From the NCBI GenBank assembly GCA_934119955.1, contig CAKOSZ010000003.1, positions 62,001-126,000 of the forward strand: a stretch of 64,000 nt of DNA, given 5' to 3'. Under the pieces are notes generated by a model. It was not told the origin of the DNA. It saw only the letters and a program-made list of their open reading frames with translations, and ran no database searches. The translations under genes and the position numbers were made by a program. Source of the DNA: an uncultured Bacilli bacterium (lineage in GTDB: Bacteria > Bacillota_I > Bacilli_A > RF39 > UBA660). Below, piece by piece: positions 43,266 through 51,121 of the stretch. How positions within the stretch are numbered: the stretch's first letter is position 1; each line of letters opens with the position of its first letter.

Positions 43266-44648
43266 TTATAGATGTTTACTATCTTGAAAAACAAAGTCTT
43301 GATTTAAAAGATTTTCGATAAAGTTTATTTTTTTTAATATATTACTTTTTAACATTTCTTTTGATTCTAAGGATATTTCCATAGAATTTATTTTTAAAAC
43401 AAAAGATTTTAATTCATCTAACTTAGGACTTAATTCATTTTTTAAAAGAGTTAAATAATCGCCTCTTTTTATTTTGGTAATATTATTACCAACAAATATT
43501 TCTATTGTTTCTTCTAAATTACCATTTGCATAGTTTTTAATTTTATCAAGTTGTTCTAAAACACTATCTATTACAGTATAAATATGTCCTATTTCATTTA
43601 AATAATTTTTATTTTGATTAATTTCTTTAACTCGATTATCAATTTTAGTTTGATCATTTGGTTTTATATTATATGAAATGCTTATTAAGGCTAAAACTTT
43701 TTCTTGTAAATATAGATATAAATTATTTAAATCTTCTTTGGTATAACTTGAAAGTTCTTTTTTATTTTTACTTATATATTCTTCAAGATATTTATTCATT
43801 TCAGTAATTAATTTTTTAATTAATGGAATACTTTTACTTTTTGAAATATCATTCACAGAACTATAAGTAAATGTAGTTATCACTAATGATGCTATCATAT
43901 TCATTATAGGTTGTTTAACATAATCTTCTTTAAAAATATGTTCTCTTCCACCATTCTTATATTCATTTCCTAAACTATTTTCTCCAAATGTTTTTATCAT
44001 AAGACCATTATAGTTTGGATTTTTATCTGTTTTATAATTTAGTATTAAGTCATAATTAGATATTTCACTTGTTAAATCTCTTTCATACAATCTTTCAAAT
44101 ATATCATCAAAGTCTGTTATACTAAAACAAGTACCATAAGTAAACACTCCTTCACTTTGTAAAGTACTATCTAGATTATCAACAAATTGAAGTATTCCTA
44201 CTTCTTTTAAAATTATTTTTACCTCTTCTTCTTGGTAATTTAAACTAATTAATTTATCATGAAATTTTTTCATTAATAAAAATGCTTCATTATTACCACT
44301 ACAATAACAATAAATATTTATATTTCTAAACATTTTTTTAGTAGTTTCAATATCATTTTCTGGTAACAATTTTAAAAACTCATCTATTTCTTGATCAGAA
44401 TTATAACCTTTTAAATAGGTAAGAGAAAAGGGAACATCTTCAATAAAATAACCAAGATTTGAATTTTCATTAGTATACATTTTTAAATTTTCTTTAATAC
44501 AGTTTAAATAACCTTTAATTCTTAGATAACCAGCATATTTTAAATCAGGAAAAATTCCTATAATAATTGGTTTAGTTAAATCTTGAACATTTGTTTGTTC
44601 TTCTAAACCATCTTGATTTAAAATAGTTTTTTTAACACTTTTATACAT
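43266..44648 (-). CDS. Hypothetical 460-aa protein
   Basis: This 460-aa soluble protein has no signal or membrane helix. The N-terminal half is mixed alpha/beta (PIIIGIFPDLKYAGYLRIKGY, GVFTYGTCFSITDFDDIF); the C-terminal half is strongly helical with Lys/Glu/Leu-rich segments that look like coiled coil (about residues 285-450). No family is recognised. It has its own promoter at 44667-44695 and GGAGGATAGTA before the ATG. Neighbours (histidine kinase and membrane protein) do not give a role. Confidence 0.75.
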   Translation of the reverse strand: MYKSVKKTILNQDGLEEQTNVQDLTKPIIIGIFPDLKYAGYLRIKGYLNCIKENLKMYTNENSNLGYFIEDVPFSLTYLKGYNSDQEIDEFLKLLPENDIETTKKMFRNINIYCYCSGNNEAFLLMKKFHDKLISLNYQEEEVKIILKEVGILQFVDNLDSTLQSEGVFTYGTCFSITDFDDIFERLYERDLTSEISNYDLILNYKTDKNPNYNGLMIKTFGENSLGNEYKNGGREHIFKEDYVKQPIMNMIASLVITTFTYSSVNDISKSKSIPLIKKLITEMNKYLEEYISKNKKELSSYTKEDLNNLYLYLQEKVLALISISYNIKPNDQTKIDNRVKEINQNKNYLNEIGHIYTVIDSVLEQLDKIKNYANGNLEETIEIFVGNNITKIKRGDYLTLLKNELSPKLDELKSFVLKINSMEISLESKEMLKSNILKKINFIENLLNQDFVFQDSKHL

Positions 44649-44666
44649 TTACTATCCTCCATTTTA

Positions 44667-44695
44667 AAGATATACTATAATATTAAATGTGTCAA
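44667..44695 (-). promoter_or_regulatory. Promoter of the 460-aa gene
   Basis: TTGACA (44690-44695), a 17-bp spacer and TATCTT (44667-44672), directly after the kinase stop codon. Confidence 0.7.
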
Positions 44696-44698
44696 GTA

Positions 44699-45919
44699 TT
44701 AATAAAGTGGTAAAGAAATAATAACTGTTGTTCCAAGGGATAACTTAGATAAATATTCTATTTTTCCTCCATGTAATTCTATAATTTCTTTGGATAAACT
44801 AATTCCTATCCCTGTACCATTTTTCTTAGTTGTAAAGAATAAATTAGTAATTTGATTCAAGGTTTCTTTATCCATTCCTATTCCATTATCTTTTATAAAA
44901 ATTTTAAAATATCTATCTGTTTGTTCTGTTTTAATTTTAATAGTTAAATTATCTTTATTCACATCTCTTGCTTCTTTGGAATTTTTTAAAATATTAATTA
45001 TTACTTGTTTAATACGATTATAGTCTAGCATTAAATATAACTCATCATCTGGAATATTCAAATCTAAATTTATATTATTTTCCTTAAAAAATAGATCAAG
45101 AGATTCCATTATTTCTTCAAGTAATAAATATATATCAACTTCTTCTTTTTTTATTTTAACCTTAGTATAGTCTAAATAATCATCCATTATGGTTAAAGTT
45201 CTTTCTATTTCACCTTTAATTATAGGAATATATTTATCTATTTTTTCTTTATTATTTAAATCTAGCATATCCAAATAACCTTTACAAACTGCAAGAGGAT
45301 TTTTAATTTCATGTGTTAATTTAAAAAGGGAGGTTTTTAAAACTTTTTCCTTTTCAAGTTCCTTTATAGCTGTATTTAGATTCATGACATTTTCTCCTTT
45401 CAAAAGATAAATAAATACTAAATAACTACTAATATAAAAACCGCACATTTTAAATACTACAAGTAAATACGTAAAAGTAAAACTATATGTATTTGCCCTA
45501 AAATAAAACATTTCTATACACAGGGTAATAGATTTAATAAATGTAAATATATATATTAAAGATATTACTTTGTAATTTCTACTTGTTATTAAATAAATAA
45601 GATAATAAAGTAAATATTCTAATAAAATAAAATAAAAATTAAATTTATGAATAAATACATAATAAATAATAATTAAGATAGATAATATTAAACTTGTTAT
45701 ATTTTTTCTTTTTAAATAACTAATTAATAAAGGAATATTAATTAAAACAAAGGATCTAGTATAATCTTTTAATAAAATAAAAACTACTACTTCAAATATC
45801 AAGATAAAACTTAATATATTTTTATTAATGACTTTCACACTGTTTTGATAACATATACTTATTAAATACATTGATATTGGTAATAAAAGTATACTTGCAT
45901 TTAAAATAATTGATACCAC
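44699..45919 (-). CDS. Membrane sensor histidine kinase, orphan (KinB-like layout)
   Basis: This 406-aa kinase has about five or six transmembrane helices in the first 180 residues, no PAS domain, then a HisKA domain with phospho-accepting His in LTHEIKNPLAVCKGY and an HATPase_c domain with N box VIINILKNSKEA, G1 DNGIGMD and G2 GTGIGISLSKEIIELHGG. No response regulator is adjacent. The layout resembles KinB of the sporulation phosphorelay, and three Spo0A-like boxes lie upstream. The frame opens with ATG 45931, but that ATG overlaps the Shine-Dalgarno; GTG 45919 keeps the spacing seen at other local GGTGATAnnATG starts. Start moderately sure. Confidence 0.88.
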   Translation of the reverse strand: MVSIILNASILLLPISMYLISICYQNSVKVINKNILSFILIFEVVVFILLKDYTRSFVLINIPLLISYLKRKNITSLILSILIIIYYVFIHKFNFYFILLEYLLYYLIYLITSRNYKVISLIYIFTFIKSITLCIEMFYFRANTYSFTFTYLLVVFKMCGFYISSYLVFIYLLKGENVMNLNTAIKELEKEKVLKTSLFKLTHEIKNPLAVCKGYLDMLDLNNKEKIDKYIPIIKGEIERTLTIMDDYLDYTKVKIKKEEVDIYLLLEEIMESLDLFFKENNINLDLNIPDDELYLMLDYNRIKQVIINILKNSKEARDVNKDNLTIKIKTEQTDRYFKIFIKDNGIGMDKETLNQITNLFFTTKKNGTGIGISLSKEIIELHGGKIEYLSKLSLGTTVIISLPLY

Positions 45920-45951
45920 TATATCACCCATTTTATTAAAACATATTTTTT

Positions 45952-45978
45952 TGTCGAAATTTGTCGAATTTTGTCGAA
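45952..45978. promoter_or_regulatory. Three tandem Spo0A-like boxes (TGTCGAA)
   Basis: TGTCGAA occurs three times at 45952, 45962 and 45972 with an exact 10-bp period, close to one DNA turn. The 7-mer equals the 0A-box core bound by Spo0A in Bacillus and Clostridium. The boxes lie 33-60 bp upstream of the kinase start and overlap the probable -35 region. Confidence 0.7.
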
Positions 45979-46000
45979 TTATGAAGAAATTTTAGATTTT

Positions 46001-46031
46001 AAAAAAAATAACCAATTTTATTTAGTTATTT
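46001..46031 (-). terminator. Terminator after the EIIB-like gene
   Basis: AAATAAC and GTTATTT pair on the minus strand across 12 nt, followed by five or more T residues; the 5' arm overlaps the stop codon. Confidence 0.65.
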
Positions 46032-46343
46032 AGCACTTTTTAATTCATCAATATATTTTTTTAATTGTTTAGAATTACTACCTAATATTATTTTTAATTG
46101 ATTGTCAATTTCAACGATTCCTTTGGCACCTAATTTTTGAATTGCTTCTTTGTTAGCCTTTGAAACATCACGAAGTGTTACAACAAATCTTGATAAACTA
46201 TAATCACTTGATACAATGTTATCCTTGCCACCTAAGTATTCTATTAATTTATTAATTTCTAATCTGGCATCTTTTTTTGTTGATTTTAAAACAGCCAATA
46301 AAATAATTATAAAAACTACTAAAATTATTATATACTTTTCCAT
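46026..46343 (-). CDS. Membrane-anchored PTS EIIB-like protein lacking the phosphorylation cysteine
   Basis: This 105-aa protein has one N-terminal helix (about residues 4-19) and a domain that aligns with glucose-type PTS EIIB: LGGKDNIV, RFVVTLRDVSKANKEAI, LGAKGIVEI and KIILGSNSKQLKKYIDEL. In true EIIB the segment after DNI holds the phosphorylated Cys (D-x-C-x-T-R); here it reads DYSLSR, so the Cys is Ser49. No EIIC or EIIA domain is nearby. It thus cannot carry phosphate in the usual way and may be a sensor or structural derivative. Confidence 0.78.
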   Translation of the reverse strand: MEKYIIILVVFIIILLAVLKSTKKDARLEINKLIEYLGGKDNIVSSDYSLSRFVVTLRDVSKANKEAIQKLGAKGIVEIDNQLKIILGSNSKQLKKYIDELKSAK

Positions 46344-46399
46344 TTTATCACCTACTTACTTAATAAGTATAATATATTTTTAGAAAAAAAACTACTAAT

Positions 46400-46428
46400 T
46401 TGCAAAAATTTTAAAAATATGTTACAAT
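46400..46428 (+). promoter_or_regulatory. Promoter of the 156-aa plus-strand gene
   Basis: TTGCAA (46400-46405), a 17-bp spacer and TACAAT (46423-46428), then GGGGGATATC before ATG 46452. Confidence 0.75.
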
Positions 46429-46451
46429 GTTAGCAATTTAAGGGGGATATC

Positions 46452-46922
46452 ATGAATCAAGAAAAGTTCGAAAAGAAAATTCAAAAGAAATATGGAATTA
46501 AAGAAGAAGAATTATCTAATCTTAGTATTTCAAGAATTAGAAAATTAAAATTAAATGAAAAAGCATTAAAAAAACAAAATGCGAAATTTAAGGTAGTTAA
46601 AAAACCTCTTGGAGTTATTGCTAAGGGAGCAAGCATTGGTGCAAGTGTTGCTGGAATTGTTAATACAGCTCTACCTAATTTAATACCTGTAATTGGTACT
46701 CATTTAAATGCTATTTCAAATTCTTCAACTACTAAAAAAATATTTGGAGATGTCCTACTTGCATCTAAGCCTGTTGATTTAATATCAGGATATGGAGTTA
46801 TTGGATTAGGTGCTGGAATAGGAATTCTTGCTTATTCTGGATATAAACTTATTAAAGGTATTTCATCTACTATAAGTATTGCAAGTGATAGACATAAAGC
46901 AAAAAAATTAACTAAAAACTAG
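46452..46922 (+). CDS. Hypothetical Gly/Ala-rich protein
   Basis: This 156-aa protein has a very basic N-terminal third (about residues 1-52), then a Gly/Ala/Ile-rich weakly hydrophobic region with two possible membrane-associated segments (LGVIAKGASIGASVAGIV and YGVIGLGAGIGILAYSG), and a basic tail. No family is recognised. It is monocistronic, between a promoter and a terminator that overlaps its own stop. It could be a small membrane-binding or nucleoid-type protein; nothing decides. Confidence 0.7.
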   Translation: MNQEKFEKKIQKKYGIKEEELSNLSISRIRKLKLNEKALKKQNAKFKVVKKPLGVIAKGASIGASVAGIVNTALPNLIPVIGTHLNAISNSSTTKKIFGDVLLASKPVDLISGYGVIGLGAGIGILAYSGYKLIKGISSTISIASDRHKAKKLTKN

Positions 46923-46934
46923 TTAATTTTTTTA
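46908..46934. terminator. Terminator between the 156-aa gene and tsf
   Basis: TTAACTA - AAAAC - TAGTTAA followed by seven T residues on the plus strand. The TAG of the second arm is the stop codon of the plus-strand gene. Confidence 0.85.
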
Positions 46935-46939
46935 TTTTT

Positions 46940-47815
46940 TTATCCATTTATTTGGCTCATAACTTCTTCGGCAAAGTTTTCTTGACGTTTTTCCATTCCT
47001 TCCCCAACTTCAAAACGTACCATAGAAATTAATTTAGCCCCATTGTTTTCTAAATATTTAGAAACTGTTTCTTTATTTTCAGCCTTAACAAAAATTTGAT
47101 TTTCAAGACATATTTCTTCATAATATTTACGAACTTTACCAACTAAAATATTTTCAATTTTATCTGCTGGTTTTCCTTCATTTAAAAGTTCTTGACGCAT
47201 GATTTCTTTTTCTTTTTCAAGAACATCTGCTGGAACAGAAGCACTATTTAAATATAATGGACGCATAGCTGCTGAATGCATTGCAACTTCTTTTGCAACT
47301 TCTTGGTTTCCTCCTTCAATAACTACTAAGGAAGCAATTTTACCACCATTATGTAAATATTCTCCAAAATTTTCATTATCTTTTTTAATTACTCTTTGAA
47401 AACGACGGAAACTAATTTTTTCTCCAATTTTTGCAATTATAGCAATTACTAAGTCTTCAACAGTTCCATCATTTACCTTTAATTTTAAAGCCTCATCCAT
47501 AGTATTTACATCACTATTTAATAAAGCATTACCTAAGGTATTAACAAAATTTCTAAATTCTTCATTTTTAGCAACAAAGTCTGTTTCAGAATTTACTTCA
47601 AGAATAACTGCTTGATTACCATTTGTAAATATTTGAGCTAGTCCTTCGGCTGCAATTCTGTCACCTTTCTTTTGAGCCTTTGCTATTCCCTTTTCACGAA
47701 GCCATGTAATAGCAGCTTCAAGGTCGCCATTATTTTCTTGTAAAGCTTTTTTACAATCCAACATTCCTGCCCCTGTTTTTTCTCTTAATGTTTTTACATC
47801 ACTTGCACTAAACAT
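46940..47815 (-). CDS. tsf: Translation elongation factor Ts
   Basis: This 291-aa nucleotide-exchange factor for EF-Tu has the signature LREKTGAGMLDCKKAL (residues 10-25) and a second ITWLREKGIAKAQKK, then the core (NSETDFVAKNEEF, GGKIASLVVIEGG, SEMRPLY-like AAMRPLYLN). Length is normal. It follows rpsB by 9 bp, the conserved rpsB-tsf arrangement. Confidence 0.96.
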   Translation of the reverse strand: MFSASDVKTLREKTGAGMLDCKKALQENNGDLEAAITWLREKGIAKAQKKGDRIAAEGLAQIFTNGNQAVILEVNSETDFVAKNEEFRNFVNTLGNALLNSDVNTMDEALKLKVNDGTVEDLVIAIIAKIGEKISFRRFQRVIKKDNENFGEYLHNGGKIASLVVIEGGNQEVAKEVAMHSAAMRPLYLNSASVPADVLEKEKEIMRQELLNEGKPADKIENILVGKVRKYYEEICLENQIFVKAENKETVSKYLENNGAKLISMVRFEVGEGMEKRQENFAEEVMSQING

Positions 47816-47824
47816 ATAATCCTC

Positions 47825-48730
47825 CTATTTTAAAGCTTCTAATAATTCATCTTTTTTCATTTTTGAATAGCCTTTAACACCACGTTCTTTTGCTAATTCT
47901 TTAAGTTCATTTAATGTTAAATGTTTAACATCAACAATTCTATCTTCTTCTTTAACTTCTTCTAATTTTGTTTCTTCTTTTTTAGTTTCCTTTTTAGTTT
48001 CTTCTTTTGTTTCACCTTTTTCATCTTCTAAAACACAATCAACTATTTCATTACCATTAACTGTTGCAATTGCATTAGTTAAGGCATTTAAAACTATTTT
48101 AACAGCACGAACTGCATCATCATTACCAGGAATTGGATAATCAACTGAATCTGGATCACAGTTTGTATCAACTATACCAAATGTTGTAATTCCTAATTTT
48201 TTAGCCTCACGAATAGCAATATCCTCAGTTGAAGGATCAACTACTATCATCGCTTGTGGTAATTCTTTCATTTCACGAATACCAGCTAAATATCTATTTA
48301 ACTTTTCATATTCTTTATTTAATAAGGCAACTTCTTTCTTTGGTAATAAATCAAATGTACCATCACTTTGCATTTTTTCAAGTTCTTCTAATCTTTTAAC
48401 ACGAGATCTGATAGTCTTGAAGTTAGTTAAAGTTCCACCTAACCAACGTTCTGTTACATAGAACATATTAGTACGAGTTGCACATTCTAAACATGCTTCA
48501 CTTGCTTGTTTTTTAGTACCAACAAAAATAACCTTTCCTCCGTCTTCAACAATTTTAGTTAAGGCATTATAAGCACTTTCTAATTTTGCTACTGTTTTTT
48601 GTAAATTGATAATATAAATATCATCACGTGATTCAAAGATGTATTCTTTCATCTTTGGATTCCATCTTCTTTTTTGATGTCCAAAATGAACACCTGCTTC
48701 TAATAAATAATTCATTGAAACTACTGTCAT
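47825..48730 (-). CDS. rpsB: Ribosomal protein S2 with C-terminal Rho-N/SAP-like module
   Basis: 30S subunit protein. The first about 230 residues are a normal S2: YLLEAGVHFGHQKRRWNPKM, ERWLGGTLTNF, PVDYPIPGND-type DSVDYPIPGNDDA. The protein then continues to 301 aa with a Lys/Glu-rich linker (about 233-262) and a small helical module (LTLNELKELAKERGVKGYSKMKK-type; residues about 267-301). That module resembles the Rho N-terminal or SAP/LEM-like fold, which binds nucleic acid. A matching module ends L20 in the same cluster. A Shine-Dalgarno AAGGAG lies 11 nt before the ATG. Confidence 0.95.
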   Translation of the reverse strand: MTVVSMNYLLEAGVHFGHQKRRWNPKMKEYIFESRDDIYIINLQKTVAKLESAYNALTKIVEDGGKVIFVGTKKQASEACLECATRTNMFYVTERWLGGTLTNFKTIRSRVKRLEELEKMQSDGTFDLLPKKEVALLNKEYEKLNRYLAGIREMKELPQAMIVVDPSTEDIAIREAKKLGITTFGIVDTNCDPDSVDYPIPGNDDAVRAVKIVLNALTNAIATVNGNEIVDCVLEDEKGETKEETKKETKKEETKLEEVKEEDRIVDVKHLTLNELKELAKERGVKGYSKMKKDELLEALK

Positions 48731-48818
48731 ATTTTTTTAATTCTCCTTATCTCTTCAATTAACTTCTTATATTCTACTATATTAGCAGGATGAATATAAA
48801 TCCATTAATTTGTTTATT

Positions 48819-49331
48819 TTATTTTAAAGCCTCTAATAATTCAGCTTTTTTCATTGTTGTGTATCCTTCAATACCTTTTTCTTTTGCTATTTCTTTTAAT
48901 TCAGCAACTGTTTTAGAACTTAAATCACTTGTCTTAGTTTCTGTTTTAACAGCCTTTTTTTCTAATTTAGTTTCTTTAACTTTCCCAGTTTTACTAACTT
49001 CAACTAATTCTTTGAAAGCATCCATATCATTAATTGCTATTTCTGCTAACATCTTACGATTAATTTCAATACCAGCTTTATTTAAACCATTAATAAATTT
49101 TGAATAACTAATATCATTCATACGGCAAGCTGCATTAATTCTTGTAATCCATAATTTTCTAAATTCTCTTTTCTTTTGTCTTCTATCACGATAAGCATAT
49201 ACACTTGAATGCATTAATTGTTCTTTTGCGCTCTTAAATAATCTATGTTTACTACCAAAGTATCCACTTGCTTCTTTTAATATTTTCTTGTGTCTTCTTT
49301 TGGTTTGAACACCACTTTTAACTCTTGTCAT
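48819..49331 (-). CDS. rplT: Ribosomal protein L20 with C-terminal Rho-N/SAP-like module
   Basis: 50S assembly protein and usual repressor of its own operon. Residues 1-118 are normal L20 (KRRHKKILKEASGYFGSKHR, WITRINAACR). A Lys/Thr/Glu-rich linker and a helical module follow to residue 170 (TVAELKEIAKEKGIEGYTTM, then KKAELLEALK). The same kind of module ends S2. The usual length is about 118 aa. It is 17 bp after rpmI in the infC-rpmI-rplT operon and 88 bp before rpsB with no strong terminator between. Confidence 0.95.
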   Translation of the reverse strand: MTRVKSGVQTKRRHKKILKEASGYFGSKHRLFKSAKEQLMHSSVYAYRDRRQKKREFRKLWITRINAACRMNDISYSKFINGLNKAGIEINRKMLAEIAINDMDAFKELVEVSKTGKVKETKLEKKAVKTETKTSDLSSKTVAELKEIAKEKGIEGYTTMKKAELLEALK

Positions 49332-49348
49332 TATATCCTCCTTCTAGA

Positions 49349-49537
49349 TTAGATAATATCTCTTAATCTATTTTGATCAGCCTTAGATAGACTTGATCCC
49401 TTTCTATTTCTTCTATTTACTACTGAATTTTTCTTACCAGTATTATGACGGCTTCCTGGTTTTCCTATTTTAATTGATCCGCCTTTTCTAATTTTAAGTA
49501 CTTTCTTTGTACCTTTATGTGTTTTTAATTTTGGCAT
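49349..49537 (-). CDS. rpmI: Ribosomal protein L35
   Basis: This 62-aa basic 50S protein has the family signature MPKLKTHKGTKKVLKIRKGG and SRHNTGKK. It lies between infC and rplT in the conserved order, with AAAGGAGAT before the ATG. Confidence 0.96.
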   Translation of the reverse strand: MPKLKTHKGTKKVLKIRKGGSIKIGKPGSRHNTGKKNSVVNRRNRKGSSLSKADQNRLRDII

Positions 49538-49555
49538 AATTATCTCCTTTTCTTA

Positions 49556-50080
49556 TTATTTTTTTGGTGCAAGCATCATTGTCATAGTTCTTCCATCTAG
49601 TTTTGGACTATCTGTAATAACTGCCACATCACTTAATCTATCTGCAAATTTTAACATTACATCAGATCCTAGTTCTGTATGTGCCATTTGTCTTCCTTTA
49701 AATCTAATAGTTACTTTAATTTTAGCACCCTTATCTAAGTACTTTTTAACTTGTTTTAATTTAGTTTCAAAATCTCCAACATCAATTACACTACTTAAAC
49801 GAAACTCTTTTGTTTCAACCATATTTGCTTTTTGACGTTTAATATTTTCTTTTTCTTTCTTATTTTTTAAATAACGATATTTGTTGTAATCCATTACTTT
49901 TACAACTGGTGGATTACCATTTGGATTCATTAAAACTAAATCAAGCCCTGCATAATTTGCTAAAACTAAGGCATCTTTTAAAGATTTAACTCCTACTTGT
50001 TCTCCGTTTGGTCCTATTACTAAAACATTACTTGCTTTGATTTGTTCATTGATTAACAAATCATTTTTGTTATTTGCGAT
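49556..50080 (-). CDS. infC: Translation initiation factor IF-3, probable ATC start
   Basis: IF-3 binds the 30S subunit and proofreads start-codon selection. The N-terminal domain (LLINEQIKASNVLVIGPNGE) and C-terminal domain (KVTIRFKGRQMAHTELG, MMLAPK) are complete. The only in-frame ATG (50095) lies in the Shine-Dalgarno ATGGAGGTG; from GGAGG the ideal 8-nt spacing leads to an ATC codon at 50080. Unusual start codons (AUU, AUC, AUA) are a known trait of infC, because IF-3 represses its own synthesis by rejecting them. The protein would be 174 aa. It is the first gene of the L35/L20 operon, behind a leader attenuator. Confidence 0.93.
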   Translation of the reverse strand: MANNKNDLLINEQIKASNVLVIGPNGEQVGVKSLKDALVLANYAGLDLVLMNPNGNPPVVKVMDYNKYRYLKNKKEKENIKRQKANMVETKEFRLSSVIDVGDFETKLKQVKKYLDKGAKIKVTIRFKGRQMAHTELGSDVMLKFADRLSDVAVITDSPKLDGRTMTMMLAPKK

Positions 50081-50095
50081 ACAAAACACCTCCAT

Positions 50096-50247
50096 AATTA
50101 TTTTAATTAAAAAAAGTAGATAGAACTATCCACTTTTTAAATACACGAAAAATAATTAAAATATAATATTTTATTAATTATTAACCAGGCATTTAACCCA
50201 TTACTATCTGTAATCAGGTGGATACTTCGCTTTCCTTTTTCAATTCA
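50096..50247 (-). ncRNA. infC-rpmI-rplT leader (L20-type autoregulatory leader)
   Basis: This leader of about 150 nt runs from the promoter at 50255-50283 to infC. It is GC-richer than its surroundings in the 5' part and holds mutually exclusive pairings with the attenuator. In Bacilli the L20 leader binds L20 and controls termination ahead of infC. By position and layout this is the same element; I did not match the consensus base by base. The remaining gap (50284-50386) shows no gene. Confidence 0.6.
50111..50138 (-). terminator. Attenuator hairpin in the infC leader
   Basis: AAAAAGTGGATAG - TT - CTATCTACTTTTT on the minus strand with one G-U pair, followed by T residues, ends 30 nt before the infC start. 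GTATCCACC upstream in the leader (50217-50225) can pair with GTGGATA of this stem, giving an alternative structure. Confidence 0.7.
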
Positions 50248-50254
50248 CTTAAAG

Positions 50255-50283
50255 ATAATACTTGATTTTTAAACATTTGTCAA
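50255..50283 (-). promoter_or_regulatory. infC operon promoter
   Basis: TTGACA (50278-50283), a 17-bp spacer and TATTAT (50255-50260) on the minus strand. Confidence 0.82.
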
Positions 50284-50386
50284 GATATTTAAGATAATTT
50301 TTCATATTTTTTCAAGTATTTAAAGAATTATTTAATTTTTTATAGTATTTATAAAATATATTACTATCTAATTTATACTAATATTA

Positions 50387-51121
50387 TTATCTAATATCTT
50401 GAAAATATTTTTTTAAATATTCTTTTTCATTTAAAAAATCTATATAATGATAACTTTCTTTATAAAAGTTATATATATTTTTACTAACTTTTCTTTTTTT
50501 AAAATCAAAGTTATATAAATATCTTTCTAGTAAAAACCTTTGATAACTATATTTAATATTTTTATAACTTAAATATAATTTAAATAATAAAAATAAACTA
50601 ATTAATAATAAATTTAAATTATTATAATAAACTATGCAATAAATTATTAAACCAATAATTACAAATATAGAAGTAAATACTGATATATAAAAACTTTTTA
50701 AGTAAGAAAAAAACTTATTTAAGATAATATTTAATAATTTACCTCCATCAAGTGATAAGATAGGTAATAAATTAAAAATTAAAATACTATAATGATAAAC
50801 TTTTATATAAGGATATTTAAAATTAGTAATTAAAATTATATATGTTATTATTTGACATATTGGTCCCATGATTAGCATTATTAATTCTTTATTTAAATTA
50901 ATGTTTTCTAAATTATTAAATTTAGTAAGACCTCCATATGGATAGATTATAATTTTATCTAGTTTAAAACCTAATAATATTCCAGTTAGTGCATGACCTA
51001 ATTCATGAAAGAATATAAGAATAAAAACAAAAGTGAATTCTTTAAACATACCAGATAGTAATATTAATAAAGAAAACATATAAAAAGTATTATCAAATTT
51101 AATGTGAATAGTAGTCTTCAA
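50387..51121 (-). CDS. SpoIVFB-like site-2 protease (M50 family)
   Basis: This 244-aa intramembrane zinc metalloprotease has HELGH (residues 39-43) in a transmembrane helix, YPYGGLTKFN after it, and the third metal ligand in LLPILSLDGGKLLN (Asp). Five or six helices are seen. The B. subtilis counterpart cuts pro-sigma-K in the mother cell. The partner encoded just upstream looks like SpoIVFA and overlaps by 23 bp, which supports that assignment over a general S2P. The start is TTG 51121 with AGGAA 10 nt upstream. The substrate here is unknown. Confidence 0.82.
   Translation of the reverse strand: MKTTIHIKFDNTFYMFSLLILLSGMFKEFTFVFILIFFHELGHALTGILLGFKLDKIIIYPYGGLTKFNNLENINLNKELIMLIMGPICQIITYIILITNFKYPYIKVYHYSILIFNLLPILSLDGGKLLNIILNKFFSYLKSFYISVFTSIFVIIGLIIYCIVYYNNLNLLLISLFLLFKLYLSYKNIKYSYQRFLLERYLYNFDFKKRKVSKNIYNFYKESYHYIDFLNEKEYLKKYFQDIR

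Noticed and set aside
45952..45978. Repeats considered as replication-origin iterons
   Set aside because: The heptamer is the 0A-box core, not a DnaA box, and no dnaA or dnaN gene is near.
48790..49107. 105-aa plus-strand frame
   Set aside because: It is antisense to rplT, including its C-terminal extension.
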